Of a DNA stretch of 64,000 nt, positions 21,725 to 32,347 are shown in pieces (the stretch's first letter is position 1; the number at the start of each line of letters is the position of its first letter). The notes below the pieces were generated by a model. It made no database searches. It was given only the letters and a program-made list of their open reading frames with translations, and was not told where the DNA came from. Source of the DNA: Antitrichia curtipendula (Eukaryota; Streptophyta; Bryopsida; Hypnales; Leucodontaceae); NCBI GenBank assembly GCA_951230915.1, contig OX579633.1:4216001-4280000 (forward strand), in the 5' to 3' direction. The position numbers and the translations under genes were made by a program.

Positions 21725-22319
21725 TTAACCCCTAAAGTCCCAGAGTCCCTATGAGGGACTCTTGGAATTTCGGGTAGGCTTGTGTGATTTCAATTTTTGA
21801 TATGATCTTTTGAAAAAAATTTGAAGATAGGAAATTAAATTAGCTTCATAGGGATATAAATTTTAATTCAATCGGTGACCAGGAAAAAAAATTTATGCCA
21901 CCCTAAGTCCAAAAAGAAATTTAAAGGGCAGCCCCAAGCCCCCAAAAAATCACAAAAAACTGAAATTTTTCATTTTTCATTTTTATCTCAAATATTACAT
22001 TTTTGTCTACATCTGAAGTTTTGAATCATTCTATTTGGAGTAATGATGAGAAAGTTATGGACAATCTTGTTTTGGGGGCAATCTAAGCATCTTCTTGAAA
22101 AAAAACTTGTTTTCTTCACTTTAAATGCAAATATCTTGCAATCTACGAATTCAAAATTTTTGAGATTTATTCCATGCATTCTTATACTAGTCTAGTACAA
22201 GATTCTATTGTTAGATATGCCCCAAAAAACAAATTTTAAACTTTTTTGCTCTTTGTAGTGGAAATGATAGTTTTGAGCGGTCTTTGATGGAAAAAAGGCC
22301 TTAGGACTATAGGGGTTAA
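21725..22319 (+). mobile_element. TTAA-CCCCTAAA family, internally deleted copy
   Basis: It starts TTAA-CCCCTAAAGTCCC at 21725 and ends TATAGGGG-TTAA at 22319 (595 bp, against 928 for the copy at 13443). It keeps the GAGTCCCTATGAGGGACTC inner palindrome, GAGAAAGTTATGGACAATCTTG and GGAAATGATAGTTTTGAG near the right end. It lacks the central segment present in longer copies. Confidence 0.65.
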
Positions 22320-24501
22320 AGTAATACTATAACCTTTGAGCCAAGGATGCATTTTCTTTTATAATGATCTTGAACCCTCAACATTGTTTATTTTAGTATC
22401 TTTATAATTTTTTTATATTTTGACAAATAATAAAATACTATACAATTATAATGAATTATTGATAATATAAATTAATATAAAAATATTTATCTTGAATTTG
22501 AACTAATAATATTCATAACTGAATATTCCAAGTAGATTTTTTTAGGTTTGTTGACCTCTAAAGGACTAAAAAACCTACTTTAGGGATTTTCTTAGCATTC
22601 TTTTTAACCCCTAAAGGTTCACGCATCCAAAAAGTATATGCGCCTTGGTCAACCTTAATTGTAACATTTCATATAACCATTTTTGGTATTTGATTTAAAT
22701 AAAGAAAAATAAATCTTGATAAGATCTATTTTTACTTCATCTTAAAAATTTGACAAAATCCAAAAATTAAAAGAATTGTTGCAATTACAAGCTCCATTTG
22801 TAAGAATCCAAATTACACAGTATCTATGTTTTTCATTCATATTTTTTCCTTTTAAAATGCAATTTTAAATTTAAACTACAAAATTAAGTTTTTAATTTTA
22901 ATTTTAATTTATGGTAAAATTTTCAGGTTATTATAATAAATAGTATATAATTGATATTAAATAATCACAGAAATTTGATTTTTCCATCAATTTTCTTGAA
23001 AAAAATCAACATAAATAGAAAATACATTTTTCTACTAGAAAAAAAAATTAAAATTTTGTAAATCAATTAAATAAAAGGATAATTTTGGTTTAATGGCCAA
23101 ATTTGACTTCGAAGTCTTTCTTGTGCCTGTTTTGGGTGTAAGGATTTTTTTTAAATTAAAAAAAATTCACAATAATTTACACTACCAATTGTATTTCTTG
23201 AAAAAATTTAAATAATTTGGATGGGTTTTGCTATATTTATTCATTCATTTTTAATTTTTGCAATAAAATGATAACAATTATAATATTTCATAAAATTTGA
23301 AATTTGAAATTTTTACAATGATATACAATTCATATCAATTCATAGTTTTAAATAATAAATTTATAAGATTGATATTTGAACACAAACTAATAAGCTAAAT
23401 TCAGCTCATACATAATGTTTAATTAGTTGGCAATGGATCTTGTTCTTAAAAGATTAAAGACTTCAAACTTTGTAGTTTTTACATAAATTCTTTTAAAAGA
23501 ATGCTAATTCCCCTAATCTGTACTATCTCTTCAAAAGAAGTAAGGAGTCCGGCCTTGCCCCCCCTCCAAAATCTAAAATCAATAGCTGTGCAATGAGATT
23601 AAAAATAAACAAGACCAAACTTTGTTGCCATGCAATTTAAATAAAAGAAAACTACCGTTGAAGCTATTGGCCACCCTCTATAAGTTCAGAAGATGGTCAA
23701 AAGATGTGATTAGAGGATACTATATGTCTTAAATATAGGTTTGTCTTTAGGTTCAAATGTCTTCCGGTTCTCCCCTTAATGTGACTTGAACCACTCAAAT
23801 CTCTTTTGGCATCTTTCTTCTCTATTAGTATATGTTACATTTTCATGATCATTATTCTTGTTTTTTATGTTGCTGGAATTCACAATTGATGAAAGTCACT
23901 CCAAATTTAGAAATTCATTGTGGTGTACATTTGACTTGTCAATTGTGTTCTTTTTCATCATTAACATGGAGAGTTTGATTAAATGTTTGGATAGCCAGAT
24001 TCTCTTGCTCGATGATAAGTAGAATATATGTAGGACATCTAGCCAATTTGAAACATTGAGCAACAAAATTATAAATTCAATTGTAATCCACTCAAATCCT
24101 AATTAGATATAAATCAAGCTCACGATTCTTTGCAGACAATCGACAACAACAAAATTCTCAAACGCCAATAATTGCTCTTTTCATAGCTAGCAATGTTGCA
24201 CCCATATTCTCCTGCATAAGTAAGCGGTCTTTTTCAATTCATTTGAATCAACAAAATCATACAATGCTATGTAGCAGGATTCGATATATTTTTGCCAATA
24301 GCTTTACAAGAGAAATTCTTCTTGAGCAATCAATTAGGGTTGCATTAGATTGTTGTTGCTTTGGACTCATGAATGTCTGTTGTTGTCACTCTTGTTGATC
24401 TAATTCTATGTTTATTGTGCTTTGACTAAAGTGGTGTGGTAGGGTGTGCAAAATGGTGATTGTGGCATTATGAAGAATAAATTGTAATCTCTCATTAGAT
24501 T
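22320..24501. other. No supported gene; very AT-rich, with an orphan TTAA-CCCCTAAA end
   Basis: TTAACCCCTAAAGGTTCACGC at 22604 is an isolated left end of the TTAA family with no matching right end identified. A related CCTCTAAAGGAC word lies near 22555. The remainder is A/T homopolymer-rich. Confidence 0.45.
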
Positions 24502-24805
24502 CACTACAAGTAAATGGGCATATATGCAATTTGTAGAAGAATGACTTCTTGTCCGGAATGACAAAGAATGATTGTTGCTCCCTAATTGCACCATAGAAAC
24601 TTGCTCCACAACATCTGAGTCATTCTACAGTTGTCAACACGACTTGGGGATGAAGAATTCACAATGTTGAACCTTCATCTGTTGATTTTTGTTCATAGTG
24701 TTGTCGAACTTCCAACGTGGCTAAACCACTGTCATTTATGATGATTGTGCTTCATTCCAGGGCAAATACATAATGACTTCTACATCATTGTGCTATACAA
24801 AAAGG

Positions 24806-25165
24806 TTTCTTTCTTTTCTTTAATTTTTTGTTATCATTTTTTTTCTTTTTCATTGTTATTATATTTTTAATTATTATTTTTCTTTGTTCTCCTTATGAAT
24901 CTTCTATTTTATTTTATTTTTTGACTTCTTCATTATTTATTACTTGAAATTTTTTTATCTTTTTTTTTATCTCTCTTTTTTTCTTTTCTTTTTAAGTTTT
25001 ATATGTTCTTTTTATTTGTTGTAGTTTTTCTTCTTTTTCTTCTTTTTTTTGTTCTCTCTTGTCTTCTTCATTTCTTCAAATCTTTTTTAGTCTCTCCAAC
25101 TTTTCTACTCCTTGTTTATCTTTTTCCTTTTTTTTAAAAGCTTTTTTTTCAACAAAAGACTTTTA
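24806..25165 (+). repeat. Pyrimidine-rich (T/C) tract within the CACTA element
   Basis: About 360 bases are almost entirely T with C (TTTTTCTTTTTC-like wording), with only a few purine breaks. It is probably an expanded low-complexity spacer. Confidence 0.8.
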
Positions 25166-25669
25166 CTTTTATTTTTTTTGAAATCATGCATATCTAGTGG
25201 TGTTTTTTCTTTGTTGGTGTATATTATTTTTTTCCTTAAACTTCTACTAGTATGCTAACAATGGTTTCTGGAAATTAGTGCCATTGTCACTACACTACTT
25301 CTAAATGCTTCATATGATTCACATTTGAATTACTAGAGGTCTAAACAAACATACACCTAGGTATTTAGATGAAGTTGGCAACAATCATTAAGTTCAATTT
25401 TTCCCTTACATAGATAACAACGTTGCTTCTCCAAAGTCACTACAGAATGACTTCAGGCAAATGCTGAATGACTACTAAGAAGTCTCAAATTATTATGCAC
25501 CTATTGTACTATTGCTTTGGCGCCTTGTATACTGTGATTCTTTGTGCAATTTGTAGACATCCTATGCACTCATTGTCACATTTTCCCTACATGAAGTGAA
25601 AATACCCAGGATAATTACATATGTCTATGTTTTGGAGAAGTCAAATAGATAACCCTAGTACTCTTATTA

Positions 25670-25945
25670 TTCCAATTCTTTTCAATTTCTTTATCAAATT
25701 TGTCTATAACTTTTGATTTGAGACTTGAAATCTAAACATGATTTTTAAAGATGAAAGTAAGATTGATTTTCTAACTTCTATTAGTTCAAAGTTTTTTGAA
25801 AAAAGATAATCTACTATACCTAAATGAGATCTGAAATATTACTTGTGACACTATATTAATTCCTGCATTTTATAAATCCCACATGGTTTGCCTCTTACTA
25901 CTGTACTTGTATAAAGGGCTTGTCACTTCATCTCTTCTCTCACAC
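25670..25945 (+). repeat. Promoter-like block shared with the large inverted repeat at 55820-56407
   Basis: In order, the block has CAAATTTGTCTATAACTTTTGATT, AACTTCTATTAGTTCAAAGTTTTTTGA, CTACTATACCTAAATGAGATCTGAAAT, CCCACATGGTTTG and GTATAAAGGGCTTGTC. The right arm of the inverted repeat carries the same elements in the same order and spacing at about 56138-56415. TATAAAGGG followed by pyrimidine-rich sequence resembles a TATA box with a downstream start region. Confidence 0.65.
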
Positions 25946-26435
25946 ACTAAGTGGCTTTGGAAGCCATGCAACACATTTGCCACATATAGTGTAAGGCACA
26001 TGGTATATTGTATGTAGAATTTTGGATGTACTCATATGTGACTATAAAATGACTACTCTCCATGCAATTGATATTATACTCCTTTTAGTACACATCACCA
26101 CAACTTGAAAATGACAGGAAAATGACTTTCCATGACTTTGGGAAGTGACTTAATCCCTAAATCCATGTCACTACAAAATGACTACAAAGTCAGTTTTCAC
26201 ATGTCAATCCATTTGAATGGCCCAAAGATTCCATCGCAACTTCTAAATGACTATACAATGACTTCCAACGTAGTCGTCCACGTCAGATGTGCCAAGGGTT
26301 TGTCATAACTTCAAAATGACTTCCAAATGACTAGCCATGTGGATGCCGACATCAGATGCAAGGGACTAATACTTTCCACATGGCAGCTGAGGAGTCATAT
26401 TTTGAAGTCATATATGTGGTCATTCTTTCGTAGTG

Positions 26436-28880
26436 ATTGTTGTTGTTGTGGTTTTTGTGGAATTGAATTTTTAAATGTAATTAGGGTTTGTTGCATGAAG
26501 AAAGGAATTGAATAAGAAGGGAGTAAATTTGGAGAGTGAGTGTTTCAATGTAAGGAATTGGAAATGATTTTTGTTCATTGGCTACATACCATGTGTACAA
26601 AAATGATTACATGGCTACCCTTCTATTGGGTATGTACATAGTTTTACACTATCACCTCAAAAAGACATCCTCCATCTTGAAATGATTGTCCACTTTGAAT
26701 GCCATGTTTTTTAAGGTTGTTTTGAGTAGGTCATATGGTGACTTCTTGATAGCTACTTTTATTTGGGTTGTGAAATAAACACATGCAATGTTCTTCAATG
26801 GTTCAAGTGATATAAAATTTGGAACCTTTCTTAATTATGTTTTTTACAGTATGATCAATGTACTTGACTCAAAAAATACCAACAAAATTGTGGACAATCA
26901 TTTTGGAAAGGAGAGAGTGTGAGTTAAGCTTTGTTTCACAACACTCCAATAAATATTGCAAAAATTATAAGTTTTTTTTGTTTTAATGTCAAAGCAGAAA
27001 GCTAAAAATGTATTATAAAATATGTTATTTGATTTGATTGTTTAGATTGAACCTACACAAAAACATTTGAGACATTCAATTCCAAATTATGAGGAGTTTT
27101 ATTTGAGGGAAATGAAGGAGAAAAAACATATAAGTCATTTTTTGAACTCAATTTTGAAAAATTTTAGATTAAAACTATATTTTTAGGACATCTGTTTTTT
27201 ACTACAACATTATCAACATTGAGATTTAGAATTTCCAATTTCTTATAAAAATTTATTGCACAATTTAAGTGTTTTTTTTCCATTGAGTACCACCTTCTAT
27301 TTGACAAATTTTTAAAAGATGAGTATAAAAAAAATTGGTTAAATTTTTTTCTATATATTTTCAACCCATTTTTCCACATATTGGCTAAAATGTGCAAGTT
27401 ATACATGTTTTTTCCTTACCATATTGAAAGACTAAACTTCACCTACAGAAAGGTCTTAGAAAACCTAATTGTTGAATTTTAGGCACATTGAACTTGCAAT
27501 TAATGAGGATTTTTACCCTGGAATTTTGGGAGAATGTATTTGAAAAAATTAACTAAATGATACTATAGCTGAATGGTTAGAGAATAGATATACATGAAGA
27601 TTTTTGCCTTACTTTGGATATAATTAATATTTCGATACAGTTTTGGGCTTCAAACACCTCAGTCCTTTTCCCTTTAGGGATTTAGGGGTTAAATTTTAAG
27701 ACACTATTTTATCAACATCTTATTATAATATATGCTATAATCACTTATAATGGGTTTTCTTAGTAATTTACATGATTGAAAACAAACTATTGAGTTTACA
27801 TTGTGTATCTATGACAAGGATTTTCTCTATTTTCTTTTTTTATCACATATCCAAATTCTAGATAAAGTGACCTAATTACAAAGTTTTCTAACCATAAATA
27901 CCCTACTTCTTGGTTGCCACTTGACTTTGTATAGTTCTTTTAAAGAGGATTTTTACATTTAAAATAAATAATTTTGCTCTTTGCATTGGAAATGGCAATT
28001 TTGAATGGCTTTTGACAAAATTATGGCTTTGGTACTTCAAGGTTTATCATCTTTATTTGTGAAGCCAAATTCAAAAATTCAAGGAACATATAAGTCATAA
28101 AAATTTCAATTTTTTGGTGAAAATGTCAAACTATTGTAAATTCTTTAAAGATGAAGAGAAGAAAATTCATATAAAATACAAAATATACTTTAAAAAATCT
28201 GAAATTTTTACCATAGATATATATATTAAAGTGAATAACATCATGTTATGAACCAAAGTTACTCTGTTATTGAAGAATTAGAACATAAAGAAACCATAGT
28301 TATATGCCTAAAGTTCAAATTGCAATAAAATATTTGAGTTTTTCAAATTTTTCAAATTTTCCAATTAGTTTAGAGAGTAAACCTGATAAACTTCATTTTG
28401 CTAGTTGGGCACAAATTTTAAAAATATCATTTTTATAGCTAAAATTCACATCAAGAATAGAAAACAAAATACATTACAAAGTTTATTTGTGAATTAAGCA
28501 TCTTCTTCTTTTGAAAATGAATGATACAATAGTGAAAAATAATAAAATAGTGAAAGCTCTCAACAATTCCTTTTCAAAAAATTGGATTAAAATTTGTTTT
28601 TTTCCATCAAATAGCCCCTCCTATAATCATCCAAAAGACACAAAACATCCTCATCATCATTTCTAGGTTAATATAACATTCTTGAATAAGGATGCTTTGA
28701 GTCCTTCTACACTATTAGTGTAACAAGAATCATTTGTATCACTGTGGCTCACAAATCATGGACAAATTTGAATCATAGAGTGAAAGGAGTTTTGCTTCAT
28801 GGGAAACCAAGGGATCTTGCCTTGAAGTTCAAGAATGTTATGAAAGGTAAATGGCCCCAAAGATAGTAGTTAATTGAATT
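26436..28880. other. No supported gene; AT-rich with TTAA-family fragments
   Basis: GGGATTTAGGGG-TTAA at 27677-27692 is a right end of the TTAA family. Near 27975-28045 the family word GGAAATGGCAATTTTGAATGGC recurs without a border. The rest is AT-rich sequence without a supportable frame. Confidence 0.4.
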
Positions 28881-29650
28881 TTTTTTAATGCCTTCTGATG
28901 AGTTCAGTCATCGTAATGGTTCAGTTTTGGACGGAATGGAATGTAAAGTAAACCATGTGCACCCAGAATCGCCACTTGAAATGGATGTAAAGTGTACAAT
29001 TCAGGTGGCAGCTCTAAGTGGCCCATCCCTTATTTCAAGTCCCAAGTGCTGCCGAAGTCTTAGATTAGAAAACGTTGCTTAGAATCTCATTGCATCCCCA
29101 AAGGTCTTCTCTTCTGTGACCTGAACGAAGACTGAACGCTTGAACCTATCAATCTCAACCATTGTCAAATCGCAAAGGATCTCCTTTCGGAGGGTTGTGA
29201 ACGAAGGCATTTTTCTCGCAGACTGGACTGCGAATTGAGCAGATATTTAGTCCAGGAGTGGAAACTGCAAACCGTCTCGTGCCGAATGGCTTGTTGGAGC
29301 TTGTTTCTCCATGCAGGAAATTGAAGAAAAACATATCACCATGTCAGATTTACTATCAACATAGTGTTGTGAGAATAGCCTCCAGAGTCGGCACCAGATT
29401 TATGAAGGCAAGGTGACTTTACCGGCATGATGATGTCAATCTGAGGTGGCAAGATGATCAGTTCCAGAGCATGAATATCGGTACCCACCATGAGCAGCGA
29501 AATTCTCATTGCATAAGAAAAGGGAATCACTTTCTCACCAGAACTAGACATCTCTCCACAAAGTCGCCCAATGAAATGACAATGGCTTCCTGACAAGGTG
29601 GCGTGAACGGCACCTGCCAAGGAAATCTGCGTGTCCTCCTTTCTCCCCAG
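28881..29650. promoter_or_regulatory. Presumed promoter and 5' leader of the DUF1218 gene
   Basis: GC content rises abruptly at about 28890, marking the edge of the gene island. A 64-codon open frame at 28888-29082 is probably incidental. No certain TATA box or start site was identified. Assignment rests on position only. Confidence 0.35.
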
Positions 29651-31200
29651 ATGGCGGCCAACAAGGTGAATTGGGCTGTTGTGGTGATGCTGTTGACGTG
29701 TTATGTAATTGCATTCGGACTTGCCATTGCGGCCGAGGAGCATCGAGCCCAGGTTCGCTAATTTCCGCATCCCCACGTTCAAAACCTCATTACGCAGTCC
29801 TATATGGATTCCAACGACGTTTGATCAGGAGAGGGTAAAACGGGTGGTAGGAATATGCTTTAGAGCCACACCATATGTGAATCCCAAAGCAATCATAGCA
29901 ATCACACGCATACAGAGGCACCATGATGTTTTCCCCAAAAATTTCAAAAGTAGCGAACAATAGAGGTCGGTAAGGATTCACTGAAACGTACGTACCTGTG
30001 ATTGGAACCAACCCCAATGTCACCAAAGAGGATAACCTAAAACTGATTGTATTATTCTGCAGGCAACCGTCACATATGTGAGCTTGAATTCGTCGGGTGG
30101 AAATGTAAGCTGGGTGTTCGATTACCCCAACAAGACACTCACCAACTCGACCTATAATGGTTACTATTACTGCAAATATGACTCTGACATTTCATCGTCA
30201 TACGCGGTGGCTGCCTTCGCGTTCCTGGCCATAGCACAAGTGATTGCCATGGCCCTCACCAAGTGCTTTTGTTTCGACGGCGAGCACAAGCCCGGCAGTA
30301 CAAAATCATGCGCCATCGCTTCCTTCATTATTCTCTGGTACACCGACTACTGCCCTTCCCCCAGGCCTAAACAAGAGGATACTGTAATCGTTAGGAACCT
30401 GGCCCCCGACTCCTGTTATCAACATCAACTCATGCATTTGAACACTGACATATTAGCAAGTGGCGTAGACATGCCCACTGATCTTTGAATGGAAATGGCG
30501 ATGTCTACTGTCACACATAGTGGTTAACAACCACCCACATCGAAATTTCATCAGAAAATCGTAAAGAGATAAAAATAGTTTTGACTCTTGTACCGAAAGA
30601 TCTTTCCACAACCCTATACATGGCACAAAATCGCACTCCTTCATATGTTAAAATGCTTAAAATGACATCAATAGTATTCTCTACCTAATTAGCTCTTCCA
30701 GATGAGCCTGACTCATGTTGAAATTATAATTCCAATGCAGGTTATGCTTTGTAATAGCTGAGATATGCTTTCTAGCAGGAGCCAATAAGAATGCTCTCAG
30801 ATTCCGACAACGACAACTGGTAACTGGAAACGAGAAAATTGACAAGTACATGACATGTGAAAATATGCACCGAGGAATATTCGGTGCCGCAGCCGCATTC
30901 ACCTTTTTCTCAGGTTTAGCTGGAGAGCTTTACTATATATGCTTGGTCATCAGCAGAAGTATTATAGAGTCAAGATGGCAAGCCGGAAGTGGAGGTGGAG
31001 GTGGTGCTGCGCCTGGCTCCAACAGTTCCATGAATCGGCCTATGCCAAGCCCCTATGCGCTAGGAAGTGATGACACTCGAGGACTCAATACTCAAGCAAA
31101 TGATAGCTTCTATGGCACTAATCGGGGTCCAGGTGGAACCAACAAACCTCAAACCCAAATGGCACGAAATCCAATGCCGAGTCCTTATGCCCTCACTTAA
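29651..31200 (+). CDS. DUF1218 tetraspan membrane protein (MWL/VCC-like family)
   Basis: Three exons: 29651-29752, 30063-30337 and 30741-31200. Introns of 310 and 403 bases end in CTGCAG and AATGCAG, and the spliced frame gives 278 residues. Four hydrophobic segments are visible: near the start (VNWAVVVMLLTCYVIAFGLA), then YAVAAFAFLAIAQVIAMAL, then CAIASFIILW joined across intron 2 to LCFVIAEICFLAGA, and FGAAAAFTFFSGLAGELYYIC. With YYYCKYDSDIS before the second segment and the HRGIFGAAAAFT motif, this is the DUF1218 pattern of plant-specific membrane proteins. Known members affect lignin in cell walls and leaf or vein symmetry. The C-terminal tail after SRW is Gly/Asn/Pro-rich, probably disordered, and carries PMPSPYAL twice. 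The gene converges on the ORP gene. The second donor (GTACAC) is weak, so that junction is the least certain. Confidence 0.85.
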
Positions 31201-32347
31201 AATCACAGTAAGAGCAGGCAGCCTTGAATCACTCAATGACGTTGTAATTATCTTATCATGAGATCTCTCAGACATGCATCTCTAGGGGTATACCGTAAAC
31301 AAAGACGGACATACCTGGCATGGAGAAGTCTCACAAAGATATTCGTTGAAGAACAGCACAAGATTGAGAACAGATTGACATGATTCTGTCGAATACAGAA
31401 TACCTGATTACTCAGCGATAAACTGACTTACGAGTTTTGTATTCCATGTTGCCTTCAATGGAGATGTGCGTCACCTGATCTAAAATACGTCACTTCGAGT
31501 CGACATCAATGTGGTGAGGAATCACAACATCAATTGCAGGTAAATGATGCACCTTTCACGGAACGCACGTGCATACCTCCGATTGCGCTGCGAAGTTCAA
31601 CCAGGCCATTTCTCTGTCACTTAAAAGAACAGTTATTAACCACATCAGGTGATAGACTTCGACACTTCCACGGCATAGACAGGCACTAAAAACAATTCTC
31701 TAACCTGATACAAAATGACATCGCATTAACCTGCACTCCAAAAACCAGAAGAAAGACATTAACTACAACAGCAAACTGAATTAAGCACATTTAACTCATT
31801 CAAAACTGATCATCGAATACGGAATTACAGACACCCGCAACAGGCCAAACATAGGACCCAAGGCATAAGAACCAAACTCTGAACAAACTATTCGTGGCTA
31901 ATACGGGTTCGCAAAAATACCATGATAATAACAAGACTTATCATGCAGATCTTGGAATCCAACGTACTAAAAATCAATAGAGAAAAAATGAGGGGTTCGT
32001 TGATAACTGGGTTGTAAAATCTAAACAATGAGTTGACGCAGTAAGGGTGAGACTGAACGATATCTCAATTGTGAATAAAACCAAGAACGTCTATTCTGAG
32101 GCTCGTACCGAAATTCTGTGAGATAATTCACAATTTATCCTGATCCTGACCCGAAAAAAAAACACTTACATATACATAACCCATGTTAAGACTAAACCCC
32201 GCCTAGCCAGCCACGCACCCTCAACTTTACACTCAATTCCCCGTGAGAGATGCGAAAGTGAAGGAGGTTGCAGCGGTAATGTTACAAAGTTGTATACTGC
32301 CAATGAGTCAAACACGTCTCATCACCCCACCCTCTATCCCTTTATCT
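31201..32347. other. Intergenic space between convergent genes
   Basis: This presumably contains the 3' untranslated regions of the DUF1218 gene (plus) and the ORP gene (minus). I see no open frame or repeat worth reporting. Composition is intermediate between the genes and the transposon fields. Confidence 0.5.

Larger units (their letters stand above)
24502..26435. mobile_element. CACTA (En/Spm-type) non-autonomous element with ATT target duplication
   Basis: The left end CACTACAAGTAAATGGGCATATATG at 24502 matches the reverse complement of the right end, CACTACGAAAGAATGACCACATATATG, ending in TAGTG at 26435. The flanking trinucleotides are ATT at 24499-24501 and ATT at 26436-26438, the 3-bp duplication expected for CACTA. 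Subterminal arrays of AATGACTTC/AATGACTA words fill about 25430-25480 and 26035-26340, with scattered copies near the left end. This is the usual CACTA subterminal-repeat layout. There is no transposase frame. Internally it holds a long pyrimidine tract and a promoter-like block. Confidence 0.85.

Noticed and set aside
29336..29782. 148-codon minus-strand frame over the DUF1218 start
   Set aside because: It overlaps the supported first exon and promoter on the other strand and has no recognisable content.
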